Source of the DNA: Pseudomonas sichuanensis
Lineage (GTDB): Bacteria; Pseudomonadota; Gammaproteobacteria; Pseudomonadales; Pseudomonadaceae
Assembly (NCBI RefSeq): GCF_003231305.1
Contig: NZ_QKVM01000005.1
Span: forward strand, 62,001-126,000
Direction of reading: 5' to 3'
DNA: 64,000 nt
Below are positions 37,708-53,792 of this stretch, in pieces. Position 1 is the stretch's first letter. Every line of letters begins with the position of its first letter. The translations under genes and the position numbers were made by a program. The notes under the pieces were generated by a model, which was not told where the DNA came from, did not search any database, and worked only from the letters and a program-made list of their open reading frames with translations.

Positions 37708-37729
37708 CCCCTGACCGATAGGTCAGGGG
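37708..37729. terminator. Hairpin between kdsA and eno
   Basis: CCCCTGACC and GGTCAGGGG pair around the loop GATA. There is no T-run, so it may be a weak terminator or an RNA-stabilising hairpin of the kdsA-eno region. Confidence 0.5.
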
Positions 37730-37764
37730 TTGGAACGGGCGGTACTTTACCCGAGAAATGAGCT

Positions 37765-40263
<2,499 letters not shown>

Positions 40264-40511
40264 TTAAGGCGGCATGGGCCGCCGGAGAAAGCGAAGGAAG
40301 GCCGAAGCCCCCGATCACCTGCGTCAATCACAGTGCATCTCGAACAACTGCCGCGTCTGTACAGACCAGGGGTATCCCCGGCATGGAGCTCGCTCGTCAT
40401 TTTAAGAATCAGCCCAGCAAAAAACTGCTTGGTAATCGGCAACCCCTGTGTTTTCGAGGAACCCACAGAAGTTGTATCAAGAAGGGAGGGTAGTCTACCG
40501 GAATGTACCCT

Positions 40512-41795
40512 TCAGCTCAAACCTTGCACGCTGGTCGGCGGCTGCCAGTGCAACTGGCAATCTGCCGCCCCCAGCGCGGGCAGGTTGGCCACCGCCAGCA
40601 ACCGCTCGCCCTGATACAGCAACGGCAGACGTGGGCGCACGAAATGCGGGACCTGCAACTCATTGAGCAGGCGCTTGAGGTCGCGCCGCCCACGGCCGGG
40701 AAGGTCCAGCACTTCGCCACCCCGGCGATAGGCTATGCGTAGGCCCGCTGCGACCGATTGCGCTGCCAATCGCACATGGCCGTTGCCCGGCAATGCCAAT
40801 GGCTGGGTCGGATCCTGCCAGGAGAGCCCCCCCGATGGCGTGCGCTGCCACTCGCCACTCAACCACCAGATGCGTCCATGGCTGCGCTGCAACTCGCCGT
40901 CGGTCAGGCGCCACACCGGCCGGGCGTCGGCTGCAGCGTCGCGCAGGTCGTTCCAGCCCGCCCAGTGGCGGCTGTCGGGCAACCGGGTGCGCCGGCCAAG
41001 CCAGTATTGCAGGGCATTGCGCTGGCGCGCTGGCGACAATGCCGCGAGGGTGGCGAGGTCGAGGGAGTCCAGCCCGAGCCAGGGCAGCGGCGCATTGCCG
41101 CAGGCCGTTGCCAGGTCGGCTGCAGCCAGCTCATCCAGCAGGCCCAATGCCTCCCCCAGGTGCTCGGCGCTGCGCGCCAGGCTGCCTTCTGCCTGGGGCC
41201 AGCGCTGCCTCAGCAGCGGCAATACCTCGCCACGCAGGTAGTTGCGGGCGAAGGTGGTGTCGGTATTGGTGGGATCATCGACCCACACCAACCCCTTGCT
41301 CCGGGCGTAGGCCTGCAACTGCTCGCGCGACAGTTTAAGCATCGGCCGAACGAGGCCGCCCTGCCCCAGCGGCCGCGCCTCGGGCATGGCCGACAGCCCA
41401 CGCAATCCGGCGCCGCGCAGCAGACGGAAGAGCAAAGTTTCGGCCTGATCGTCACGGTGCTGGCCGGTGAACAGCACGGCACCTGGAGCGAGCAGCTTTT
41501 CGAAGGCGGCGTAACGGGCATCGCGGGCAGCCTGCTCAAGACTGGCATCCAGGGCTACCTGAACGTGGATAACGTCGAGTTCGATGCCCAGGGCATCACA
41601 GACGGTTCTGCAGTGGGCCGGCCATGCATCGGCGGCAGCTTGCAGACCATGATGCACATGGACGGCACGCAGCGGCGGCGCGGGGTGGTTGCGGCCGTAG
41701 TCGGCCAGCAGGTGCAGCAGGACGGTGGAGTCGAGGCCGCCAGAGAAGGCGACATACCAGGCAGGGGCGTTGAGCCAAGGGGTGAGGTTGAGCAT
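40512..41795 (-). CDS. tilS: tRNA(Ile)-lysidine synthase
   Basis: The 427-residue enzyme modifies the CAU anticodon of a tRNA-Ile so that it reads AUA. The PP-loop is FSGGLDSTVLL near residue 17, followed by TGQHRDDQAETLLFRLLRGAGLRGLSAM. ATG 41795 gives the family N-terminus; the longer open frame runs into the REP pair upstream. The C-terminal domain is complete. Confidence 0.95.
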   Translation of the reverse strand: MLNLTPWLNAPAWYVAFSGGLDSTVLLHLLADYGRNHPAPPLRAVHVHHGLQAAADAWPAHCRTVCDALGIELDVIHVQVALDASLEQAARDARYAAFEKLLAPGAVLFTGQHRDDQAETLLFRLLRGAGLRGLSAMPEARPLGQGGLVRPMLKLSREQLQAYARSKGLVWVDDPTNTDTTFARNYLRGEVLPLLRQRWPQAEGSLARSAEHLGEALGLLDELAAADLATACGNAPLPWLGLDSLDLATLAALSPARQRNALQYWLGRRTRLPDSRHWAGWNDLRDAAADARPVWRLTDGELQRSHGRIWWLSGEWQRTPSGGLSWQDPTQPLALPGNGHVRLAAQSVAAGLRIAYRRGGEVLDLPGRGRRDLKRLLNELQVPHFVRPRLPLLYQGERLLAVANLPALGAADCQLHWQPPTSVQGLS

Positions 41796-41814
41796 CGGGC
41801 CCTCACTTGCGAAA

Positions 41815-41899
41815 GCATCGCGGGGCAAGCCCGCTCCCACGGGAACGGCGCTTGCTTCAGGCATTGCGCGATCCCGTGGGAGCGGGCTTGCCCCGCGAT
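41815..41899. repeat. Inverted REP pair (REPIN), GGGGCAAGCCC type
   Basis: GCATCGCGGGGCAAGCCCGC (41815 onward) and its inverted copy (ending 41899) lie between accA and tilS. Compared with the REPs at 31967 and 35074 this is a second subtype, with GGGCAAGCCC at the centre in place of GGGTAAACCC. Confidence 0.88.
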
Positions 41900-41914
41900 T
41901 GCTGCTGCGGCGTA

Positions 41915-42862
41915 TTAGAGGCCGTAGCTCATCAGGCGATCGTAACGGCGCTTGAGCAGCGCATCGTTGTCGAGCTTGCCGAGCATGTCCAGCTGTTCGA
42001 TCAGGTCGGCACGGATGCTTGCAGAGACCTTGGCCGGGTCACGGTGGGCACCGCCCAGCGGCTCCTGGATGACCTTGTCGACGATGTTCAGGCTCTTCAG
42101 GCGATCGGCTGTCACGCCCATGGCCTCGGCAGCGTCGGCGGCACGGTCGGCGGTCTTCCACAGGATCGAGGCGCAACCTTCTGGCGAAATCACCGAGTAG
42201 GTCGAGTACTGCAGCATGTTCAGCTGGTCGCACACGCCAATGGCCAGTGCACCGCCGGAACCACCTTCACCAATCACGGTGGCGATGATCGGGGTCTTCA
42301 GGCGCGCCATCACCCGCAGGTTCCAGGCGATGGCTTCGCTCTGGTTGCGCTCTTCAGCGTCGATGCCCGGGTAGGCGCCCGGGGTGTCGATGAAGGTCAG
42401 GATCGGCATCTTGAAGCGCTCGGCCATCTCCATCAGACGGCACGCCTTGCGGTAGCCCTCCGGGCGCGGCATGCCGAAGTTGCGGCGAACCTTCTCGCGC
42501 ACTTCGCGGCCTTTCTGATGACCGATGACCATCACCGGCTTGTCGTTGAGGCGCGCGGTACCACCGACGATGGCGGCGTCGTCGGCGAAATGACGGTCGC
42601 CGTGCAGCTCTTCGAACTCGGTGAAGATGTGGTCGATGTAGTCGAGGGTATACGGACGGCGCGGGTGACGGGCCAGGCGAGCGATCTGCCAGCTGGTCAG
42701 GTTGCCGAAGATGCTCTCGGTCAGGGTGTTGCTCTTGTCTTGCAGACGGGCAATTTCATCGCTGATGTTCAGCGAGTTGTCGTTGCCTACCAGGCGCAGG
42801 CCTTCGATCTTGGCTTGCAGGTCGGCAATCGGCTGTTCGAAATCGAGAAAATTCGGGTTCAT
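41915..42862 (-). CDS. accA: Acetyl-CoA carboxylase carboxyltransferase subunit alpha
   Basis: The 315-residue subunit begins [16 protein letters not shown]. With AccD it transfers CO2 to acetyl-CoA to make malonyl-CoA. Conserved parts are [37 protein letters not shown] and [22 protein letters not shown] 42862 is preferred over the one two codons earlier. It follows dnaE, the usual order. Confidence 0.97.
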   Translation of the reverse strand: MNPNFLDFEQPIADLQAKIEGLRLVGNDNSLNISDEIARLQDKSNTLTESIFGNLTSWQIARLARHPRRPYTLDYIDHIFTEFEELHGDRHFADDAAIVGGTARLNDKPVMVIGHQKGREVREKVRRNFGMPRPEGYRKACRLMEMAERFKMPILTFIDTPGAYPGIDAEERNQSEAIAWNLRVMARLKTPIIATVIGEGGSGGALAIGVCDQLNMLQYSTYSVISPEGCASILWKTADRAADAAEAMGVTADRLKSLNIVDKVIQEPLGGAHRDPAKVSASIRADLIEQLDMLGKLDNDALLKRRYDRLMSYGL

Positions 42863-42969
42863 AGTCATCCGTCTTGGGTCTACGGCCAGGCGGCCGGCCG
42901 GTTGATCCGTTTGGCGCCCTACCTTAAGGGATCAGGCGCATTCAGGTCGAGATTAAATTTTTAGTCGAT

Positions 42970-46494
<3,525 letters not shown>

Positions 46495-46590
46495 GGAAAG
46501 TCCTGTAGCAGCGCTGAACGACAAGGGCGGGATTGTAGCGTATTGCCGTTCGCTTGCCTCGCCTGGAGGCCAGCGGTTGGTTGCAGAATG

Positions 46591-46655
46591 CATCGCGGGG
46601 CAAGCCCGCTCCCACGCAGTCTTGCCTGGCGTGGGAGCGGGCTTGCCCCGCGATG
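46591..46655. repeat. Inverted REP pair (REPIN), GGGGCAAGCCC type, short spacer
   Basis: CATCGCGGGGCAAGCCCGCT (46591 onward) and its inverted copy (ending 46655) have only about a dozen bases between them. It is the same subtype as 41815-41899. It lies between dnaE and rnhB. Confidence 0.88.
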
Positions 46656-46669
46656 AATGGTGAAAGCTG

Positions 46670-47293
46670 TCAGATCAGAGCGTTCGGCTGCCCCTCACGG
46701 GCCTCCCAGGCCGCCCGCACCGGCGCGAACGAGCGCCGGTGAATCGGCGTCGGCCCAAGCCGTGCCAGCGCCTCCAGGTGCACCGGCGTCGGGTAGCCCT
46801 TGTGCCCGCCGATCCCGTAACCCGGGTAGATCTGCTCGAACGCGCTCATCTCGCGGTCACGGGTCACCTTGGCCAGGATCGACGCGGCGGCAATGGCCGG
46901 CACCTGGGAGTCACCCTTGACCACCGGCGCCGCCGGCACCGACAGTTTCGGGCAGCGGTTGCCGTCGATCAGCGCCAGCTTGGGCGTGACGTGCAATCCC
47001 TCGACCGCGCGCTGCATGGCCAGCATGGTGGCTTGCAGGATATTCAGACGGTCGATTTCCTCGACCTCGGCGCGGGCGATGCAGAAGCTCAGGGCTTTCT
47101 CGCAGATCTCGTCGAACAACGCCTCGCGCTTGGCTTCGGTGAGTTTCTTCGAGTCGTTCAGGCCAAGGATCGGGCGCTGGGGGTCGAGGATTACAGCCGC
47201 AGTAACGACCGCGCCGCACAGCGGGCCGCGGCCGACCTCGTCGACACCGGCGACCAGGTCCTCGACCAGGTTGAAATCCAGTCCCATCTGCAT
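46670..47293 (-). CDS. rnhB: Ribonuclease HII
   Basis: The 207-residue enzyme removes ribonucleotides from DNA-RNA hybrids. Catalytic acids lie in [10 protein letters not shown] (D18, E19), with further ones in LIDGNR and in the KVTRDREM region. The family N-terminus [11 protein letters not shown] appears after a short lead. It lies downstream of lpxB with a one-base gap. Confidence 0.96.
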   Translation of the reverse strand: MQMGLDFNLVEDLVAGVDEVGRGPLCGAVVTAAVILDPQRPILGLNDSKKLTEAKREALFDEICEKALSFCIARAEVEEIDRLNILQATMLAMQRAVEGLHVTPKLALIDGNRCPKLSVPAAPVVKGDSQVPAIAAASILAKVTRDREMSAFEQIYPGYGIGGHKGYPTPVHLEALARLGPTPIHRRSFAPVRAAWEAREGQPNALI

Positions 47294-47294
47294 G

Positions 47295-48422
47295 TCAGCG
47301 ATCCTTCAACAAGGCAAGCACCGCGTCAGCCGCCTGGTTGGAGGCGTCACGGCGCAAGGTACGGTGGATCTGGTCGAAGCTTTCGGTCTGCTGCGAGCCG
47401 TCCTTGACCAGCGGTGCCAGGGTCTGGGCCAGGGCTTCACTGGTGGCGGCGTCCTGCAGCAGCTCCGGCACCAGCAGGCGCTGGGCCAGCAGGTTGGGCA
47501 GCGACACGTAGGGGCTCTTGACCATGCGCTTGAGGATCCAGTACGTCAGCGGCGCCAGGCGATAGGCCACCACCATCGGCCGCTTGTACAACATCGCCTC
47601 CAGCGTGGCGGTACCGGATGCGATCAGTACTGCATCGCACGCCGCCAGGGCTGTGTGCGACCGGCCGTCCAGCAGGGTCAACGGCAGCTCGCGCCCTGCA
47701 AGCATCTGCTCGAGTTGGGCACGCCGCGCGGCATTCGCGCAGGGCAGCACGAAGCGTACGCCCGGCACCAGCTCGACCAGACGCTGGGCAGCATCCAGGA
47801 ACAGTGCGCCCAGGCGCCCTACTTCGCCGCCACGGCTGCCTGGCATCAGCGCCACCACTGGCCCGGCGGCCAGCCCGAGCTCATTGCGGGCGGCTGCGCG
47901 ATCGGCCTGAAGCGGTATGGTGTCGGCCAGCGGGTGGCCGACGAACCGCACCGGCACGCCCTGCTCTTCATAGAAGCGCGCCTCGAACGGCAGCAGGGTC
48001 AGCATCAGGTCGCAGCCTTCGCGAATCTTCAACACGCGCTTCTGCCGCCACGCCCATACCGATGGGCTGACGTAGTGCACGGTCTTGATCCCGGCCTGCC
48101 GCAGCTTGAGTTCGATGTTGAGGGTGAAGTCCGGCGCGTCGATACCGATGAAAACGTCTGGCTTTTCGTCGATCAGCGTCTGGATCAGCAGCTTGCGCCG
48201 CTTGAGCAGCTCACGCAGGCGCCCCAGCACTTCGACCAGGCCCATCACCGCCAGGCGCTCCATGGGGAAGTAGGACGTCATGCCTTCAGCTTCCATCAAG
48301 GGCCCGCCCACGCCGATGAAGCGCACATCGGGGTGGCGGGCCTTGATGGCGCGCATCAGGCCGGAGCCAAGGATATCGCCGCTGGCCTCACCCGCGACCA
48401 ACGCAACGCAGAGTTGGGCCAT
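47295..48422 (-). CDS. lpxB: Lipid-A-disaccharide synthase
   Basis: The 375-residue glycosyltransferase (family GT19) joins UDP-2,3-diacylglucosamine and lipid X. Family features are [18 protein letters not shown], the [18 protein letters not shown] loop and [13 protein letters not shown]. It is one base before rnhB and two bases after lpxA in one operon of outer-membrane genes. Confidence 0.97.
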   Translation of the reverse strand: MAQLCVALVAGEASGDILGSGLMRAIKARHPDVRFIGVGGPLMEAEGMTSYFPMERLAVMGLVEVLGRLRELLKRRKLLIQTLIDEKPDVFIGIDAPDFTLNIELKLRQAGIKTVHYVSPSVWAWRQKRVLKIREGCDLMLTLLPFEARFYEEQGVPVRFVGHPLADTIPLQADRAAARNELGLAAGPVVALMPGSRGGEVGRLGALFLDAAQRLVELVPGVRFVLPCANAARRAQLEQMLAGRELPLTLLDGRSHTALAACDAVLIASGTATLEAMLYKRPMVVAYRLAPLTYWILKRMVKSPYVSLPNLLAQRLLVPELLQDAATSEALAQTLAPLVKDGSQQTESFDQIHRTLRRDASNQAADAVLALLKDR

Positions 48423-48423
48423 A

Positions 48424-49200
48424 TCAGCGGGTGATGCCGCGGGCGGAATCGACGATCGATTTGCGGAACACTTCGACTTCAGGGAACTGGCCAGCCAGTT
48501 CCTCGAGTTCCTTCAGTGCTTCCTCGACGGTCAGCCCCTGGCGATAGACCACCTTGTAGGCGCGGCGCAGGGCATGCAGCACTTCGTCGCTGAAACCGCG
48601 ACGGCGCAAACCTTCGAAGTTCATGCTGCGTGCTTCTGCCGGGCTGCCGAATACCGTGACGAACGCCGGGACGTCCTTGCCGATCGCCGTGCCCATGCCG
48701 GAGAAGGCGTGGGCACCGATGTGGCAATACTGGTGCACCAGCGTGTAGCCGGAGAGGATCGCCCAGTCGCCCACATGCACATGGCCAGCCAGCGCAGTGT
48801 TGTTGACCAGGATGCAGTGGTTGCCGATCACGCTGTCGTGGCCGATGTGCGCGTAGGCCATGATCAGGTTGTGGTCGCCCAGGGTGGTTTCCGAACGGTC
48901 CTGCACGGTACCGCGATGGATGGTGACACCCTCGCGGATCACATTGTGATCGCCGATCACCAGGCGGGTGAGTTCACCCTTGTACTTCAGGTCCGGGGTG
49001 TCTTCACCGATGGAGCTGAACTGGTAGATACGGTTGTGCTTGCCAATGCGGGTCGGGCCCTTGAGCACCACATGAGGGCCGATGACGGTACCCTCGCCGA
49101 TTTCCACATCAGGGCCTACGATCGACCAAGGGCCGACCTCGACGCCGTCGGCCAGCTTGGCCGAAGGGTCGATGATCGCCCGAGGGTCAATCGAATTCAT
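48424..49200 (-). CDS. lpxA: UDP-N-acetylglucosamine acyltransferase
   Basis: The 258-residue left-handed beta-helix enzyme adds the first acyl chain in lipid A synthesis. Hexapeptide repeats are clear ([20 protein letters not shown] and onward) and the catalytic histidine lies in the [12 protein letters not shown] region. ATG 49200 gives [11 protein letters not shown]; the start overlaps the fabZ stop by four bases. Confidence 0.97.
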   Translation of the reverse strand: MNSIDPRAIIDPSAKLADGVEVGPWSIVGPDVEIGEGTVIGPHVVLKGPTRIGKHNRIYQFSSIGEDTPDLKYKGELTRLVIGDHNVIREGVTIHRGTVQDRSETTLGDHNLIMAYAHIGHDSVIGNHCILVNNTALAGHVHVGDWAILSGYTLVHQYCHIGAHAFSGMGTAIGKDVPAFVTVFGSPAEARSMNFEGLRRRGFSDEVLHALRRAYKVVYRQGLTVEEALKELEELAGQFPEVEVFRKSIVDSARGITR

Positions 49201-49637
49201 AGGGACTGTTCCGCGCAAGTGATTTCTGCCGAGCAGACGGCCTTGCCATCAACCAGTGCACGGCATTCGAACTTCCAGATCATGCGCTTGCGGCTGATGA
49301 ACTTGGCTTCCAGCACCAACTGGTCGCCCGGCAGCACTGGCTGGCGGAAACGCAGCTTGTCGGAACCGACGAAGTAGTACAGGGTGCCATCAGCCGGCTT
49401 GGCATCGAGCATCTTGAAACCGAGAATCCCGGCCGCCTGGGCCATCGCCTCGATGATCAGCACGCCCGGCATGATCGGGTGCTGCGGGAAATGGCCGTTG
49501 AAGAACGGCTCGTTGATGCTGACATTCTTGTAGGCACGAATGCTCTGGGCCTCGAAATCCAGATCCGTCACCCGGTCCACCAGCAGGAACGGGTAACGGT
49601 GAGGCAGGTATTCGCGAATCTCGTTGATGTCCATCAT
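49197..49637 (-). CDS. fabZ: 3-hydroxyacyl-ACP dehydratase FabZ
   Basis: The 146-residue dehydratase begins [23 protein letters not shown]. The catalytic His is in [22 protein letters not shown] and a Glu lies in the same helix. It works in fatty acid elongation and competes with lipid A synthesis for hydroxyacyl-ACP. I took ATG 49637 for family length; the open frame runs 23 codons further. It lies between lpxD and lpxA. Confidence 0.97.
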   Translation of the reverse strand: MMDINEIREYLPHRYPFLLVDRVTDLDFEAQSIRAYKNVSINEPFFNGHFPQHPIMPGVLIIEAMAQAAGILGFKMLDAKPADGTLYYFVGSDKLRFRQPVLPGDQLVLEAKFISRKRMIWKFECRALVDGKAVCSAEITCAEQSL

Positions 49638-49751
49638 TTCGGGGGGAAGCCTGTAATAAGAATAGGGAGCGCAGGTGCTGACCACACGCTCCTTTTGCAG
49701 ATCCAAAGAGGAGCCAGCTAGCGATTGTGCACGCTTGCTCAGAAAGCGGTA

Positions 49752-50807
49752 TTAGCCTTCTGATGTCGGCTGGCCACCTGAGGTCACTGTATCGACACGT
49801 TTTTCCAGCTGTTGCAGACGCTTGGCCGTCTCGTCCAACTGGCGAATCCGCGCGGCACTCTTGCGCCATTCGGCCAGTGGCTGCATGGCCGTGCCAGAAG
49901 AATAGCCGCCTGGCTCGGTGATCGAACGGGTAACCATGGTCATGCCGGAAACGAATACGTTGTCGCACACCTCGATATGCCCGACCATGCCGACGCCGCC
50001 CGCAATCATGCAATGCTTGCCGATCTTGGTGCTGCCGGAAATACCAACGCAGGCCGCCATCGCCGTGTGGTCACCGACCTGCACGTTGTGGGCGATCTGG
50101 ATCTGGTTGTCGAGCTTGACGCCATTGCCGATCAGGGTATCCGACAGCGCACCGCGGTCGACGGCGGTGTTCACGCCAATCTCCACGTCATCGCCCAGCG
50201 TCACGCCACCGATCTGGGCGATCTTCTGCCACACGCCCTTCTCGTTGGCGAAACCGAAGCCCTCGCCACCGATCACGGCGCCAGACTGGATGACCACGCG
50301 CTTGCCGATGGTCACGTCGTGATACAGCGTGACCCGCGGCGCAAGCCAGCCACCCTCACCGATGACGCAACGGGCGCCAATGAAACAGTGCGCGCCGACC
50401 GTGACGTTCGCGCCAATACGCGCACCGGCTTCGATCACCGCGAAGGGACCGATGCTGGCGCTGGCATCCACCTGTGCGTCCTCGGCTACCACGGCGCTGG
50501 GATGAATTCCCGCCACAGCCTTGGGCTTGGGGTCGAACAGGTGCGAAATACGCGCATAGGCAAGGTACGGGTCGGGCACGATCAGTGCGTTGCCGGCAAA
50601 GGCTGCGGCATCCTCGGCCTTGAGCAGCACCGCGCCGGCCTGGGCATTGTCCAGGTACTTGCGGTACTGCTTGTTGGCGAGGAAGCTCAACTGCCCGGGC
50701 CCGGCCTCCTGCAAGGTGGCCAGCCCACTGATCTGCAGCGCCTCGGGGCCCTTGAGCTCAGCCCCGAGGGCCTCGGCCAGCTGGCCGAGCGTCATGGTCA
50801 CGGTCAT
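49752..50807 (-). CDS. lpxD: UDP-3-O-acylglucosamine N-acyltransferase
   Basis: The 351-residue enzyme has an N-terminal uridine-binding domain ([16 protein letters not shown]), a beta-helix of hexapeptide repeats and a C-terminal coiled coil ([22 protein letters not shown]). It adds the second acyl chain of lipid A. It begins one base after the skp stop; a second ATG four codons in is possible. Confidence 0.97.
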   Translation of the reverse strand: MTVTMTLGQLAEALGAELKGPEALQISGLATLQEAGPGQLSFLANKQYRKYLDNAQAGAVLLKAEDAAAFAGNALIVPDPYLAYARISHLFDPKPKAVAGIHPSAVVAEDAQVDASASIGPFAVIEAGARIGANVTVGAHCFIGARCVIGEGGWLAPRVTLYHDVTIGKRVVIQSGAVIGGEGFGFANEKGVWQKIAQIGGVTLGDDVEIGVNTAVDRGALSDTLIGNGVKLDNQIQIAHNVQVGDHTAMAACVGISGSTKIGKHCMIAGGVGMVGHIEVCDNVFVSGMTMVTRSITEPGGYSSGTAMQPLAEWRKSAARIRQLDETAKRLQQLEKRVDTVTSGGQPTSEG

Positions 50808-50808
50808 A

Positions 50809-51312
50809 TCAACGGGCTTGGTTCATGCGCTCGATGACCTGGCGGGTGATGTCGTACTGCGGTTTGACATCGATGACCGCGCCACGCTCGAGCACCAGAT
50901 CAAAGCCCCCCTTCTTGATCACTTCTTCGACAGCGCCATCCAGCTTGGGCTTGAGCTGCTTGAGCATGTCGCGGTCGGCCACGGCCTTGGCTTCGTTCAG
51001 CTCCTTGGACTGGAACTGGAAGTCACGGGCCTTCTGCTTGAATTCGAGCTCCAGGCGTTCACGCTCAGGCTGGGCCATTTTATCGCCGCCCTTGATCAGG
51101 CGGTCCTGGATGCCCTTGGCGCTGCTTTCCAGGCCCTTGAGCTTGGTCAGTTGCGGGCCGAATTTTTTCTCGGCGTCAACGGCGTACTTCTTGGCCGCGT
51201 CGGACTCGAGCAGGGCCATCTGATAGTTCAGCACGGCAACCTTCATTTCGGCGAAAGCCGGGGTGGCGACCAGCGCCGCAGCCACGAGGGCCAGTTGGGT
51301 CAACTTACGCAC
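50809..51312 (-). CDS. skp: Periplasmic chaperone Skp (OmpH)
   Basis: The 167-residue protein has a signal peptide ([21 protein letters not shown]) and then the Skp fold: a beta core and two long helices ([46 protein letters not shown]). It holds unfolded outer-membrane proteins for BamA, whose gene lies directly upstream. Confidence 0.95.
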   Translation of the reverse strand: MRKLTQLALVAAALVATPAFAEMKVAVLNYQMALLESDAAKKYAVDAEKKFGPQLTKLKGLESSAKGIQDRLIKGGDKMAQPERERLELEFKQKARDFQFQSKELNEAKAVADRDMLKQLKPKLDGAVEEVIKKGGFDLVLERGAVIDVKPQYDITRQVIERMNQAR

Positions 51313-51356
51313 GATGCACTCCTGGATAAACCGTTGTCGTTATGCAAGGGCCGACC

Positions 51357-53717
51357 TCAGAAGGTCTGGCCCAGAGAGAATTGGAACACCTGGGTGTCGG
51401 CGTCGTCCGGCTTCTTGATCGGCATCGCCAGGCTGAAGCTCAACGGGCCCAGCGCGGTGATCCAGGTCACACCCAGACCCACGGAGCTGGCCATGTCGGA
51501 GAAACCGACCTTGGCGCAATCCGGCTTGGAACCGCAATTGGTGTCGAACACGTTACCCACATCCCAGAATACCGAGGTACGCAGGGAACGCTGGTCCTTG
51601 ACGAACGGCAGCGGGAACAGCAGTTCTACACCGCCCTGCACCAGCACGTTGCCACCGAACGGCAGCGGATCCTGGTCCGGGTCGGCGATGGTGCCCTGGT
51701 TACCCGTAACGGCTGCACCGCGGCTTGGCGTGCTGCGCGGCCCCAGGCTGCTGTCCTTGAAGCCACGTACCGAGTTGAAACCACCGGCGTAATAGTTCTC
51801 GTAGAACGGCAGGCCCGAAGTGCTACCGAAGCCATCACCATAGCCCAGCTCGGTGTGCAGGCGCAGGGTGTAGTCGTTGTTGATTGGCTTGAACAGCTGG
51901 CCGCGGTAGTCGAGCTTGTAGAACGACAGGTCGCTGCCCGGCACGGTGGTTTCCAGGGTCAGGCTTTGCGAGTGACCACGGGTTGCCAGCACGCCTTTGT
52001 TCAGGGTCGATTCGGACCAGCCGACCGAAGCCTTGAAGTTGAGGAAGCTGTCACCCTCGTCCTGAATGAACTTGAAGATCTCGTCGACGGTGTAACGGCC
52101 GGTCTTGAGCTTGTCCTGCTGCACGGTCAGGCCGTAGGTCAGGCGCGAAGTCTCGCTGATCGGGTAACCCAGGCTGACGCCGGCGCCGAGGCTGTCGACC
52201 GCATAGCTGGCCACGTCGACGTCGAGATCGTCGTAGTTGGTGCTGCGGTAGAAGGCGTTGTAGCCCAGGCTCACGCCGTCGGCAGTGAAGTAGGGGTCAA
52301 CGAAGCCGAAGTTGTAGCGGGTCTGGTATTCCGAACGGGTCAGGCCGATGGACACCTTGTTACCGGTACCCAGGAAGTTGGTCTGGCTGATCGAGCCACC
52401 CAGGATCAAGCCGGCACTCTGGGCGAAACCGACGCTGGCGGTGATGGAGCCGGAGGCCTGCTCTTCGACGCTGTAGTTGACGTCGACCTGGTCGTCGGTG
52501 CCCGGCACTGCCGGAGTCTCGACGTTGACCTCCTTGAAGAAGCCCAGGCGCTCGAGGCGGGTCTTGGACTGGTCGATCAGGTAGGTCGAAGCCCAGCCAC
52601 CTTCCATCTGGCGCATTTCACGGCGCAGCACTTCGTCTTCGGTCTTGGTGTTGCCGCGGTAGTTGATGCGGTTGACGTAGGCGCGCTTGCCCGGATCGAC
52701 GACGAACATGATGTCGACGGTGTGATCCTGGTCGTTTGGCTGTGGCACGCCGTTGACGTTGGCGAAGGTATAGCCCTCGTTACCCAGGCGACGGGTAATG
52801 AGGTCGGAAGTGGTGGTCATCACCTTGCGCGAGAACACCTGGCCGGGCTGTACCAGCAGCAGCGACTTGACCTGGTCTTCCGGGACCTTGAGGTCGCCGG
52901 AGAGCTTCACGTCACGGACGGTGTACTTCTCGCCTTCGTTGATGTTGACGGTGATGTAGACGTGCTTCTTGTCCGGGGTGATGGACACCTGGGTGGACGC
53001 GATGTCCATGTTGATGTAGCCGCGGTCCAGGTAGTAGGAGCGCAGGCGCTCGAGGTCACCGGACAGTTTTTCACGGGCGTACTTGTCGTCGTTCTTGAAG
53101 AACGACAGCCAGTTGGTGGTTTTCAGCTCGAACAGCTGGCCCAGGGTTTCGTCGTCGAACACCGTGTTGCCGACCACGTTGATGTGCTGGATCGCAGCGA
53201 CGGTGCCTTCGTTGATCTTGATCTTCAGGCCGACCCGGTTGCGCGGCTGCGGCACGACTTCGGCGTCGACTTCGGCCGAGTAGCGGCCCTGGGCCACATA
53301 CTGGCGCTGCAGTTCGTTACGCACGCCCTCGAGGGTCGCGCGCTGGAAGATCTCGCCTTCGGCCAGGCCCGACTGCTTCAGGCCCTTCATCAGGTCTTCG
53401 GTGCTGATGGCCTTGTTGCCTTCGATCTCGATGCTGGCGACCGACGGGCGCTCGACCACGTTGATGATCAGGACATTGCCGTCGCGATTCAGCTGGATGT
53501 CCTGGAAGAAACCGGTCTTGAACAGCGAGCGGGTGGAGTCGACCAGACGGCGGTCATCGACCTGATCGCCGACGTTCAGCGGCAGGGCGCCGAACACGCT
53601 GCCGGCGGAAACCCGCTGCAGGCCGTTGACACGAATATCGGAGATGGTGAAGGACTCGGCGTGAACTTCAGCGATCATCAGTGCGGAGAGGACCGCAGTT
53701 AGCAGCAGACGTTTCAT
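51357..53717 (-). CDS. bamA: Outer-membrane assembly factor BamA
   Basis: The 786-residue protein has a signal peptide and five POTRA domains (the first with FTISDIRVNGLQRVSAGSVFGALP). The C-terminal 16-strand barrel contains FVDPYFTADGVSLGY and ends with aromatic LGQTF. BamA inserts barrel proteins in the outer membrane. It follows rseP and precedes skp, the conserved order. Confidence 0.98.
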   Translation of the reverse strand: MKRLLLTAVLSALMIAEVHAESFTISDIRVNGLQRVSAGSVFGALPLNVGDQVDDRRLVDSTRSLFKTGFFQDIQLNRDGNVLIINVVERPSVASIEIEGNKAISTEDLMKGLKQSGLAEGEIFQRATLEGVRNELQRQYVAQGRYSAEVDAEVVPQPRNRVGLKIKINEGTVAAIQHINVVGNTVFDDETLGQLFELKTTNWLSFFKNDDKYAREKLSGDLERLRSYYLDRGYINMDIASTQVSITPDKKHVYITVNINEGEKYTVRDVKLSGDLKVPEDQVKSLLLVQPGQVFSRKVMTTTSDLITRRLGNEGYTFANVNGVPQPNDQDHTVDIMFVVDPGKRAYVNRINYRGNTKTEDEVLRREMRQMEGGWASTYLIDQSKTRLERLGFFKEVNVETPAVPGTDDQVDVNYSVEEQASGSITASVGFAQSAGLILGGSISQTNFLGTGNKVSIGLTRSEYQTRYNFGFVDPYFTADGVSLGYNAFYRSTNYDDLDVDVASYAVDSLGAGVSLGYPISETSRLTYGLTVQQDKLKTGRYTVDEIFKFIQDEGDSFLNFKASVGWSESTLNKGVLATRGHSQSLTLETTVPGSDLSFYKLDYRGQLFKPINNDYTLRLHTELGYGDGFGSTSGLPFYENYYAGGFNSVRGFKDSSLGPRSTPSRGAAVTGNQGTIADPDQDPLPFGGNVLVQGGVELLFPLPFVKDQRSLRTSVFWDVGNVFDTNCGSKPDCAKVGFSDMASSVGLGVTWITALGPLSFSLAMPIKKPDDADTQVFQFSLGQTF

Positions 53718-53792
53718 GAAGTCCTTTTATTCCAACTGGCAATAAACAACCCGCCGCAAAGAGGCAGCAGGTTTCGCGATTGAGCGAAGCTT

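Noticed and set aside
51342..53702. 786-codon frame antisense to bamA
   Set aside because: bamA is complete and the frame is its mirror, as expected from biased third positions.
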